The notes beneath the pieces are model-generated. The model was given only the letters and a program-made list of their open reading frames with translations, was not told where the DNA came from and made no database searches. Positions 28,034 to 35,275 of a DNA stretch of 50,067 nt are shown here, in pieces. The stretch is from Chitinophagaceae bacterium (GTDB lineage: Bacteria; Bacteroidota; Bacteroidia; Chitinophagales; Chitinophagaceae), in contig JALHRP010000026.1 in the NCBI GenBank assembly GCA_022841365.1, forward strand, positions 1 through 50,067, written 5' to 3'. How positions within the stretch are numbered: the first letter of the stretch is position 1; each line of letters begins with the position of its first letter. The position numbers were made by a program, and so were the translations under genes.

Positions 28034-28127
28034 AAAATCAGGACGGCAAAACAAATAGACCAACCGATTGCAAGTTAGTTTAATCGCAGGAAAAAAATTT
28101 CACCACAAATTTAAACTACTGTTCCTG

Positions 28128-29384
28128 TTAACTGAGTTCAATCAACGTAATCTCAGGCAATATGCCCACACGCCCGGGGTAACCAATAAAACCAAACCCA
28201 CGGTTTACATATAATTTTTGATTGGCCTGCTCATACAAACCCGCCCATTGTTTGTACACATATTTTACGGGGCTCCATTTAAAGCCGGGAATTTCTACAC
28301 CAAACTGCATACCGTGTGTATGGCCTGCAAGTGTAAGATCAATATCGGTGAATGTTGATGTGACCTCTGCATTCCAGTGAGAAGGATCATGACTCATCAA
28401 TATTTTAAAAGGAGCTTCTTTTGCCGGTGTATGCGTTTCAGTTAATTTACCAAACGAAGGAAAGTTTGCTTTTGCACTGGTATTATCCACTCCTAATAAC
28501 GCAATCTGTTCACCATTCTGTTCAATCAACACATGCTCATTGCGTAATAATTTCCACCCCAGCTCTGCATGTACTTTCTGTACCGCTGCTGCATTGGAAA
28601 TTTGTTTTTGCCTCACTTCTTCTTTTGTTGCACCGGTAGGAAAACCAAAATCATGATTGCCAAGTGTTGAATACACTCCATGTTTTGCTTTTAGACTGCT
28701 GAATACTTCCATGTACTCGTTCATTTCCTCTGCAGCATTATTTACCAGATCACCTGTAAACAAAATGATATCGGCATTTTGCTGATTGATTTTTTCAATA
28801 CCCCGCATTACCGCCTGCTTATCGGTAAAACTTCCGCTGTGAATATCGCTGATATGAATAATCTTAAATCCCTTAAACGCAGCCGGCAGATTGGAAAAAC
28901 TCAGCGCAATTTTTTGCAGATTGTATTTGTATTTATTTCCGAAACCATACAACAGAGAAGTAAACAATCCGCCACCTACAGCAAGTCCGGCCCAGCTTAA
29001 AAAAACAGATCTGGTAATACCTGTTGCATCACCCGTATTTTTTGGATTCCACGATGGAATAAAAAAACTGCCCGCCCATTGAACAACTCTGCGCACATCA
29101 TCTACCAGAAAAAAAGCACTGGCCAACAGTTTGGCAAGAAATAATCCGATAACAACTGCAAACGCATACGTACGCAAAAGTTTATGCCAGTTTTCATAAT
29201 TGGTAAATACAATACTGAGCATTAAAGCAATTGACAGGATGCTGATGCCCCAGTAAGAGCCCAGCACAATCCACCTTGTTTTGGGTTGCCAGTTTGCTGC
29301 CACCGATTTCAACGCCTGGTATACGTAAATATCCACCAGAATCAATATCAATAAAAATATCCAGGAGCCTGCTAATCTTCTCAT
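28128..29384 (-). CDS. Membrane-anchored metallophosphoesterase (YkuE/YaeI-like)
   Basis: 418 residues. Four hydrophobic segments occupy about the first 150 residues (SWIFLLILILVDIYVY, YWGISILSIALMLSIVF, FAVVIGLFLAKLLASAFFLV and a segment near 130-147). The cytosolic or periplasmic C-terminal domain carries the calcineurin-like metal-binding motifs HISDIHSGSF, LFTGDLVNNAAEEM, STLGNHDFG, MSHDPSHW and LAGHTHGMQFG. Enzymes of this type hydrolyse phosphoesters, some acting on lipid precursors such as UDP-diacylglucosamine, but this one's substrate is not evident. It is divergent from the UPF0173 gene. Confidence 0.9.
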   Translation of the reverse strand: MRRLAGSWIFLLILILVDIYVYQALKSVAANWQPKTRWIVLGSYWGISILSIALMLSIVFTNYENWHKLLRTYAFAVVIGLFLAKLLASAFFLVDDVRRVVQWAGSFFIPSWNPKNTGDATGITRSVFLSWAGLAVGGGLFTSLLYGFGNKYKYNLQKIALSFSNLPAAFKGFKIIHISDIHSGSFTDKQAVMRGIEKINQQNADIILFTGDLVNNAAEEMNEYMEVFSSLKAKHGVYSTLGNHDFGFPTGATKEEVRQKQISNAAAVQKVHAELGWKLLRNEHVLIEQNGEQIALLGVDNTSAKANFPSFGKLTETHTPAKEAPFKILMSHDPSHWNAEVTSTFTDIDLTLAGHTHGMQFGVEIPGFKWSPVKYVYKQWAGLYEQANQKLYVNRGFGFIGYPGRVGILPEITLIELS

Positions 29385-29576
29385 AAATGATGAACGTTAT
29401 AAAATAAAAAAAGCTGCTTTTGATGTACTACCGGCGGCTTCTATTCCCTGTAACATACGGGGGATAACTATTGTTCCCGAATATTATGCCGAACCCTTAT
29501 TTTTGTCAGTATGGCATTGCGTACTTAAGAATCCTTCGTAATTGCTGTCGTTGAGTCGTTTGAAACTACTTCCTGC

Positions 29577-30254
29577 ATGAAATTTACATACTACGGCCAT
29601 TCTTGTTTTGGTATTGAGATCAAAGGTAAAAAACTGTTGTTCGATCCGTTTATTACACCGAATAAACTGGCTGCTGCAGTAAATGCAGATGAAGTGGAAG
29701 CTGATTATATTTTTGTAAGTCATGGTCATGAAGATCATATAGCCGATTGTGTATCCATTGCTAAACGAACAGGTGCGCTGGTCATCTGCAACTGGGAAAT
29801 TTATCAATGGCTTTTGAAGCAGGGAGTAGAAAATGTTCACCCTATGAATACGGGCGGCAGAAAGAGTTTCGATTTTGGAACCGTTAAGTGTGTACATGCA
29901 CAACACTCTTCTTCCTTACCCGATGGAAGTTATGGCGGCAACCCCATGGGTTTTGTTGTTGCCTGCGAAAAAAACTTTTATTACAGCGGAGATACGGCAT
30001 TAACACTGGATATGCAGTTGATTCCGCAGGGATCGCCCATTGCGTTTTCTATTATGCCCATTGGCGATAACTTTACCATGGGAATTGAAGATGCAGTAAG
30101 AGCAGCTCACATGATCAGTTGCCATTCCGTAATTGGTGTGCATTACAATACGTTTCCTTATATTGTTATTGATGCTGAAAAAGCAAAAGCACATTTTGAA
30201 CGCAACGGACTGGAGTTGAAATTGCCGGGTATTGGAGAAACCATTGATTTATAA
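29577..30254 (+). CDS. UPF0173-family metal-dependent hydrolase (metallo-beta-lactamase fold)
   Basis: 225 residues. The opening MKFTYYGHSCFGIEIKGKKLLFDPFITPN and the metal ligand motif SHGHEDHIAD, with YYSGDTALTLDMQLI and VIGVHYNTFPYI, match the UPF0173 group of single-domain metallo-beta-lactamase-fold hydrolases. Its substrate is unknown. The last 38 bases before the next gene (parA) contain no terminator, so it may be co-transcribed with parA. Confidence 0.92.
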   Translation: MKFTYYGHSCFGIEIKGKKLLFDPFITPNKLAAAVNADEVEADYIFVSHGHEDHIADCVSIAKRTGALVICNWEIYQWLLKQGVENVHPMNTGGRKSFDFGTVKCVHAQHSSSLPDGSYGGNPMGFVVACEKNFYYSGDTALTLDMQLIPQGSPIAFSIMPIGDNFTMGIEDAVRAAHMISCHSVIGVHYNTFPYIVIDAEKAKAHFERNGLELKLPGIGETIDL

Positions 30255-30292
30255 AAACGACAGATTGTAAATACAGCAGATAAGAAAAAATT

Positions 30293-31120
30293 ATGGGCCG
30301 AATTATTGGAATAGCAAATCAGAAAGGAGGAGTTGGTAAAACCACCACAGCAATTAATCTTGCTGCAAGTTTTGCTGTGCTTGAATATAAAACATTATTG
30401 GTTGATGCTGATCCGCAAGCCAACAGCACTACCGGCGTTGGGTTTGATTTGCACAATGTGCAGCAGAGCCTGTACGATTGTTTTGTAAATGGTGCAAATG
30501 CAAAAGATGTTGTATTGAAAAGTGAAATTCCACATTTAGATCTCATCCCATCACATATTGATCTGGTTGGTGCCGAAATTGAAATGATCAATCAACCCAA
30601 CCGTGAAGGAGTATTAAAGCATTTACTTGAACCGTTGAAAGATGATTATGATTTTATTGTAATTGACTGCTCTCCTTCGCTGGGTTTAATTACAGTAAAT
30701 GCATTAACAGCAGCCGATTCTGTTCTGGTTCCTGTGCAAACAGAATTTTTTGCATTGGAAGGTCTGGGTAAACTACTCAACACCATCAAAATTGTACAAA
30801 GCCGTTTAAATCCGCAATTGGTGATTGAAGGAATTTTAATGACCATGTATGATGGCCGTTTGCGTTTATGCAATCAGGTGGTGAGTGAAGTGCGCCGTCA
30901 TTTTGAAGGTATTGTATTCGACTCCATCATTCATCGTAATACACGTTTAAGCGAAGCTCCCAGTTTTGGCAAACCTGTTATTTTGTATGATGCAGATAGT
31001 AAAGGGTCTATAAACTATCTCAACCTTGCCAAAGAAATCTTACAACGCAACAACCTCACCAAAATGAACCAGGAAGATAAGATCATTGAAATGGAAGATG
31101 AGGAAGAAGCTGCTAGCTGA
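30293..31120 (+). CDS. parA: ParA/Soj-type ATPase
   Basis: 275 residues. The deviant Walker [21 protein letters not shown] near residue 8, [11 protein letters not shown], and [18 protein letters not shown] identify a ParA ATPase of the chromosome/plasmid segregation type. It is chromosomal-type in size and lacks an N-terminal helix-turn-helix. A short acidic tail ([13 protein letters not shown]) ends in a heptad repeat array whose first units form the last codons. The expected partner parB does not follow: the next gene is fmt, 161 bases away. I did not see a parS-like site but could not search exhaustively. Confidence 0.93.
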   Translation: MGRIIGIANQKGGVGKTTTAINLAASFAVLEYKTLLVDADPQANSTTGVGFDLHNVQQSLYDCFVNGANAKDVVLKSEIPHLDLIPSHIDLVGAEIEMINQPNREGVLKHLLEPLKDDYDFIVIDCSPSLGLITVNALTAADSVLVPVQTEFFALEGLGKLLNTIKIVQSRLNPQLVIEGILMTMYDGRLRLCNQVVSEVRRHFEGIVFDSIIHRNTRLSEAPSFGKPVILYDADSKGSINYLNLAKEILQRNNLTKMNQEDKIIEMEDEEEAAS

Positions 31121-31154
31121 TAGAAAAAAGCTGCTAACTTCTAGCTATTAGCCG
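31107..31154. repeat. Heptad array overlapping the parA stop codon
   Basis: Units of 7 bases with consensus AGCTNNT: AGCTGCT, AGCTGAT, AGAAAAA, AGCTGCT, AACTTCT, AGCTATT, AGCCGTG. The parA stop lies inside the second unit, so the array supplies the last residues (AAS). Confidence 0.75.
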
Positions 31155-31232
31155 TGTACTTTGTTTACCTGTAAAACTAAACTCAGCTTTCTAAGTTTTA
31201 TATTTTGCTATTCATAAATCTGCAACCTTTTG

Positions 31233-31264
31233 CTTGCAGCTAGTAGCTCGTAGCTAGCTGCTTT
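31233..31264. repeat. Heptad array upstream of fmt, inverted relative to the one after parA
   Basis: Units TTGCAGC, TAGTAGC, TCGTAGC, TAGCTGC, about 80 bases from the array ending parA. Read on the minus strand the units resemble those at 31107, so the two arrays could pair into a hairpin over the parA-fmt spacer. Confidence 0.65.
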
Positions 31265-31269
31265 CTCTT

Positions 31270-31277
31270 TACTTTTG
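31270..31277 (+). promoter_or_regulatory. -7 element TACTTTTG, 4 bases before the fmt start
   Basis: Perfect TAnnTTTG match directly after the heptad array; 4 bases (CCCC) separate it from the ATG at 31282. Confidence 0.6.
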
Positions 31278-31281
31278 CCCC

Positions 31282-32301
31282 ATGGTAACGAACAAATCTC
31301 CACGTATTATTTTTATGGGTACACCTGAGTTTGCTGTTGCATCGTTGGATGCTTTGGTGAAAGAAGGCTACAATGTGGTGGCAGTTGTTACGGCTCCCGA
31401 CAAACCTGCCGGCCGTGGTATGAAGATGAATGAAAGTGCAGTTAAGAAATATGCTGTTGAACAAAACATCCCTGTTCTTCAACCCGAAAAATTAAAGAAC
31501 CCTGCTTTTATTGAAGAATTAAAATCATACAACGCAGATCTGCAGATTGTCGTAGCCTTCCGTATGTTGCCTGAACTGGTTTGGAATATGCCGGCAATGG
31601 GCACCATTAACGTACACGGAAGTTTATTGCCGCAATACCGTGGTGCTGCTCCTATTAACTGGGCGGTGATCAATGGTGAAAAAGAAACAGGTGTTACCAC
31701 ATTCAAACTGAAACATGAAATTGATACCGGTGATATTTTGTTACAGGAATCTTTTCCGATAGCTGAAAATGATACCGCAGGTGAAGTGCATGACCATATG
31801 AAAGAAGTTGGAGCGAAGTTACTGGTAAGAACAGTTGAAGGATTGGTGAACGGAACGTTGGAGGAGAAACCGCAGTCGTCAATCGTCAGTCGTCAATCGT
31901 CAGATACCCACTCATCACTCATCACTCATCATTCATCACTCAAACATGCTCCTAAAATTTTTACAGAAACCTGCAAAATAGATTTCAGCAAAACAACAGA
32001 AGAAGTGCATAATCTCATTCGTGGGCTATCTCCATTTCCCGGAGCTTTTACAAGTTTTCATGGAAAGATGATGAAGATCTACCGGTCGAAAAAGGAAGCG
32101 GATCGGGACGCTAAAGGCGGCCTGAACCCTGATGAACAAAACATTCAGGCCGGCGAAACCGTCCCGACCGAATTCATCACCGATGGAAAAAGCTTTTTAA
32201 AATTTGCCTGCAACGATGGCTATGTGCATGTGCTGGAGCTGCAACTCGAAGGCAAAAAGAAAATGATGATTGAAGATTTTTTGAGAGGCTACAGAAGTTA
32301 A
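31282..32301 (+). CDS. fmt: Methionyl-tRNA formyltransferase with an in-frame repeat insertion
   Basis: 339 residues, slightly longer than the usual 310-320. The N-terminal catalytic domain has IIFMGTPEFAVASLDAL, VVTAPDKPAGRG, the active-site stretch NVHGSLLPQYRGAAPINWA and EIDTGDILL. The enzyme formylates initiator Met-tRNA for translation start. Residues about 198-222 are an insert encoded by two adjacent 7-base-period repeat arrays, in the linker between catalytic and C-terminal (tRNA-binding) domains; frame is kept. The C-terminal domain begins at APKIFTETCKIDFSKTTEEVHN. The -7 element at 31270 suggests a nearly leaderless transcript. It is convergent with the gene at 32325. Confidence 0.95.
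   Translation: MVTNKSPRIIFMGTPEFAVASLDALVKEGYNVVAVVTAPDKPAGRGMKMNESAVKKYAVEQNIPVLQPEKLKNPAFIEELKSYNADLQIVVAFRMLPELVWNMPAMGTINVHGSLLPQYRGAAPINWAVINGEKETGVTTFKLKHEIDTGDILLQESFPIAENDTAGEVHDHMKEVGAKLLVRTVEGLVNGTLEEKPQSSIVSRQSSDTHSSLITHHSSLKHAPKIFTETCKIDFSKTTEEVHNLIRGLSPFPGAFTSFHGKMMKIYRSKKEADRDAKGGLNPDEQNIQAGETVPTEFITDGKSFLKFACNDGYVHVLELQLEGKKKMMIEDFLRGYRS
31872..31946. repeat. Two adjacent heptad arrays inside fmt
   Basis: First array: CAGTCGT, CAATCGT, CAGTCGT, CAATCGT. Second array: ACTCATC three times, ATTCATC, ACTCAAA. Both have a strict 7-base period and together encode about 25 residues in frame in the fmt linker. Confidence 0.85.
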
Positions 32302-32324
32302 AATAGAAGTTATGTTTATTATCC

Positions 32325-32870
32325 TTACTGATCAAAAGAAGATCCTTTTTTTATTTGATGTGAAAATTGATTCTTCTGTAGTAATGTGTTGAGAAATCGC
32401 CTGAATGTTTTACTAAGTCCATCTGCGAGATAATATACTTCATCCCCTTTTCCAACCTTCCCTTGTTTTTGAGCGGGGATATCAATAGTAGATCTTAAGC
32501 GATTACAGTCCAGGCAAATTGAAATCTGTGCCACAGCCTTCCCTTTTAGATAATATACAAACCCCACATGTGGATCAAAACAAGAAGCGGTTACACCCCC
32601 AAACGATTTTTTATCTCCAAATTTAGCATTCAGATTTTTTATAGTTGAGCTATCAAGTTGCTGTTGTTTTTTTATTGACTTTATTAATTGACCCTTTTCA
32701 TTGACAATGAAAATATCAGCGTCTTTTCCTCCTTCAAAATCATACATTATAACTTTATCAAATTTCAAATCAAGAAATGGATTTTTTGAAATCTGACCGA
32801 TTGAAATAAAAGGTATAGCTAACAATAAGAGCAGTATTCCCCGCTTATTTAAATAATTTCTTGACCTCAT
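32325..32870 (-). CDS. Hypothetical exported protein
   Basis: 181 residues with a signal-like N-terminus (MRSRNYLNKRGILLLLLAIPFISIGQ). The mature region has KFDKVIMYDFEGGKDADIFIVNEKGQL, a central cysteine pair SICLDCNRL and no motif I recognise. It is AT-rich compared with its neighbours and lies between two regions with heptad repeats, so recent arrival or relaxed selection is possible. It is convergent with fmt (23 bases between stops). Confidence 0.68.
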   Translation of the reverse strand: MRSRNYLNKRGILLLLLAIPFISIGQISKNPFLDLKFDKVIMYDFEGGKDADIFIVNEKGQLIKSIKKQQQLDSSTIKNLNAKFGDKKSFGGVTASCFDPHVGFVYYLKGKAVAQISICLDCNRLRSTIDIPAQKQGKVGKGDEVYYLADGLSKTFRRFLNTLLQKNQFSHQIKKGSSFDQ

Positions 32871-32988
32871 AAAACAAGATTACGATAATAAAAAATAAAG
32901 GAGTTGATTACTGAGTAATCTTCTCCTTTATTTAACCCCTTATATTCATTTATTACTAGCTGTGGTCAAGGTTTGTAACACAAGACGA

Positions 32989-33030
32989 GTGCACTTTGCA
33001 CTTTCAACTTCTAACTTTGTACTTGTTTTT
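32989..33030. repeat. Heptad array abutting the stop of the LysM gene
   Basis: Plus-strand units GTGCACT, TTGCACT, TTCAACT, TCTAACT, TTGTACT, TGTTTTT. On the coding (minus) strand the units read AGTnnAA and begin at the stop codon of the LysM gene (33029). Confidence 0.8.
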
Positions 33031-34021
33031 ATTTCCCCCACAACAATTCCGCATTAAACTTTTCTGCGCTTACACCTAATTGTGATGCAGCTGCATTACT
33101 TAACCGGAACATCAAACCGCTACCGGGACTTGTTTCTTCTACCCCACCTAATACTTTTGCATAAACTGCTTTCCCGTTTGCCGGATTTTTAATTAATACA
33201 ATCGTTCCTTTTTCTACACGGTCAATTAGGACATAATATTTACCATCACTCCAGCCACTGGTGCTTTTAAATACAGAACCTGCTCCTGCATTGCCATTCA
33301 CCTGTTTGCCGTTATTCGTCTGACGATTAAATTCATCTTTAAAAAAACCATTACCCGAATAACTGGCTGCAGACACGTCTATCTTTGGTTCTTCTTTTTT
33401 TACTTCCACTTTTGGAGGATCCTGTTTTACGGGTTCTTCTTTCTTTGCAATAACAGGCTCCTGCTTTTTAGGTTCTTCCTTTTTTACTTCAGCTTTCGGT
33501 TCCTGTTTTACCAGTGTTGGTTCACTTCGTACATTCATTCCCTGCGCTGCAAGGGGTGATAATGTTTTATCTACTTTCAAAAAGCCAATGATCACTTTAC
33601 TGCCAACACTCACCGCATCGCTGTTTAAATTATTCCATGATTTGATGGAAGCATTATCTGTTTTAAACAACTGGCTGATTTTTGTAACCGACTCTCCCTG
33701 TTTTACCACATGATAAACAGGTACCACTGTTTCATTTTCTTTTCTTGTTCCTGTTTGCCAGAAATTGACTTCATTCAACGGAATTTTTAATGCCTGACCA
33801 ATACTTAATGGCGAAGTAAGCTCCAGTCCGTTATAAGGTGCAAACACTCTAGGACTGAGGTTATAAATACGCCCGATGCTGTAAAAATTTTCCTTGGGGC
33901 CAATGCTGTGGTTCAGATAGGGCTGATTGCTGTTATCTAACTGCACCAGCAAAGGAGTAGTTTGTGCAAATGCTGCAATACTGATCAATAAAACAAAAGC
34001 AAAAGAAAAGGCTCTCTTCAT
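33029..34021 (-). CDS. Secreted protein with two LysM domains and a DPBB/RlpA-like C-terminus
   Basis: 330 residues, signal peptide ending AAFAQ (about residue 19). LysM-type repeats at about 30-80 (GPKENFYSIGRIYNLSPRVFAPYNGLE) and 105-155 (HVVKQGESVTKISQLFKTDNASIKSWNNL) bind peptidoglycan or chitin-like glycans. A long Lys/Glu/Pro linker (about 165-225, KEEPKKQEPVIAKKEEP) leads to a C-terminal beta-barrel-like segment (YYVLIDRVEKGTIVLIKN to AAASQLGVSAEKFNAELLWG) resembling the double-psi barrel of RlpA-like proteins. A cell-wall role is likely. A CATCTTTG element lies 22 bases upstream. Confidence 0.85.
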   Translation of the reverse strand: MKRAFSFAFVLLISIAAFAQTTPLLVQLDNSNQPYLNHSIGPKENFYSIGRIYNLSPRVFAPYNGLELTSPLSIGQALKIPLNEVNFWQTGTRKENETVVPVYHVVKQGESVTKISQLFKTDNASIKSWNNLNSDAVSVGSKVIIGFLKVDKTLSPLAAQGMNVRSEPTLVKQEPKAEVKKEEPKKQEPVIAKKEEPVKQDPPKVEVKKEEPKIDVSAASYSGNGFFKDEFNRQTNNGKQVNGNAGAGSVFKSTSGWSDGKYYVLIDRVEKGTIVLIKNPANGKAVYAKVLGGVEETSPGSGLMFRLSNAAASQLGVSAEKFNAELLWGK

Positions 34022-34100
34022 GATGGTTGTAATTTACAGAGCAAAGATGCAGAATTCTCAGAAAGAATCGTACCAAAGAAAAGCTTAACGATTCTTTTGC

Positions 34101-34108
34101 TAACATTG
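34101..34108 (+). promoter_or_regulatory. -7-like element TAACATTG before the RNase H gene
   Basis: Matches TAnnTTTG at 7 of 8 positions and ends 7 bases before the ATG at 34116. Confidence 0.4.
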
Positions 34109-34115
34109 CAGCCAT

Positions 34116-34751
34116 ATGAGTACGGCCAAACCGAAATACTATGTTGTATGGAAAGGGAAAGAACCCGGTATTTATACCAACTGGAACAATTGTAAACAAC
34201 AGGTAGAAGGCTTTGCAGGTGCGGCATACAAGTCATTTACAACCCGTATGGAGGCAGAGCTTGCTTACAAAGAACATTTTGCCAAACACATTTATAAAAA
34301 AGATAAAGAAACCGCTGTTAAAGATTACTCCGCTGTAGGCAATCCCATTCACGACAGCATTGTTGTTGATGCTGCCTGGAACAGTGTACAGAAAGATATG
34401 GAGTACCAGGGCATTTTGTACAAAACCAATTCACGCATTTTTCATATGGGGCCACTAGCAAATGGTACCAACAACATCGGCGAATTTTTAGCCATTGTAC
34501 ATGCACTCGGTTATTGCAAAAAACATGGATTGGAAAAAATGCCCATCTACAGCGACAGCCGGAATGCCATTGGCTGGGTGAAAGCAAAAAAATGCAAAAC
34601 CAATCTGGAACAATCTGCAAAGACGCAGCATATTTTCGATCTCATCCATCGTGCAGAAAACTGGCTGCAGGAAAATACATACAAAAACAAAATCCTGAAA
34701 TGGGAAACCAAAGTATGGGGCGAAAATCCTGCAGACTTTGGGCGAAAATAA
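34116..34751 (+). CDS. Ribonuclease H with an N-terminal viroplasmin-like domain
   Basis: 211 residues. The N-terminal 50 residues (KYYVVWKGKEPGIYTNWNNCKQQVEGFAGAAYKSFTTRMEAELAY) are the RNA/DNA-hybrid-binding viroplasmin domain of eukaryotic-type RNase H1. The catalytic domain shows the acidic set: D in SIVVDAAWNS, E in NIGEFLAI, D in IYSDSRNA and D in NPADFGRK. It degrades the RNA strand of RNA-DNA hybrids. The opening is a variant of the usual domain I motif, common in Bacteroidota. Confidence 0.93.
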   Translation: MSTAKPKYYVVWKGKEPGIYTNWNNCKQQVEGFAGAAYKSFTTRMEAELAYKEHFAKHIYKKDKETAVKDYSAVGNPIHDSIVVDAAWNSVQKDMEYQGILYKTNSRIFHMGPLANGTNNIGEFLAIVHALGYCKKHGLEKMPIYSDSRNAIGWVKAKKCKTNLEQSAKTQHIFDLIHRAENWLQENTYKNKILKWETKVWGENPADFGRK

Positions 34752-34854
34752 AATTGCTTCAATTTACCAATCACAAACCAACTTCAATTCGTTCATTATT
34801 TTCTGGCAGGGTTCTTGAAAATACAAGTCATTATTCACTTTAAAATTTACTTGT

Positions 34855-35145
34855 ATGAGCATGAAATTAATTTTCTCCTGTGTTGCAGCAGGTGCCGCAA
34901 TAGGCTTGTTACTGGCACCCGACAGTGGATCGGCTACCCGAAATAAAATTACACATACCATTGATGATATAAAAGAACGGTTGTATAAAGTAAAGTCGAA
35001 GGGTGCAGATGAACTGGAAGAGTTAAAAGAAATTTTCAGCCGTGAAATAACCGGATTAAAAGAAGACACACGTTCACGGATACTTGAACTGTTGCAGGCA
35101 GCAAAACAGGCAGGCATCAGAGTAAAAGAACAGATGGCTGTGTAA
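34855..35145 (+). CDS. YtxH-domain small protein
   Basis: 96 residues. N-terminal hydrophobic segment LIFSCVAAGAAIGLLLAPDSGSATR and then a long amphipathic helix (IKERLYKVKSKGADELEELKEIF), the hallmark of YtxH-like proteins. These are membrane-associated, often stress-induced, with unknown function. A terminator follows within 20 bases. Confidence 0.82.
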   Translation: MSMKLIFSCVAAGAAIGLLLAPDSGSATRNKITHTIDDIKERLYKVKSKGADELEELKEIFSREITGLKEDTRSRILELLQAAKQAGIRVKEQMAV

Positions 35146-35161
35146 TTGCAACGAAACGGAT

Positions 35162-35195
35162 CAAAAGGAGCCCGACGGCTCCTTTTGCTTTTTTA
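35162..35195 (+). terminator. Terminator after the YtxH gene
   Basis: Stem CAAAAGGAGCC / GGCTCCTTTTG with a short loop, then a T-rich tract. Confidence 0.9.
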
Positions 35196-35275
35196 CTTTT
35201 TTGAAGTTAACTTTCACTACCGGCAACGAGGAACAAAAAGACGATTCATTTTTTTTGAAAGGCTAATACGATCTT

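Noticed and set aside
28034-28063. ATG at 28063 as start of the barrel-like gene
   Set aside because: It would place a charged, non-signal stretch ahead of a clean signal peptide that begins at 28033.
31872-31946. Repeats resembling a CRISPR array
   Set aside because: Units are 7 bases long and contiguous, with no conserved longer repeats or spacers, and they lie inside a coding frame.
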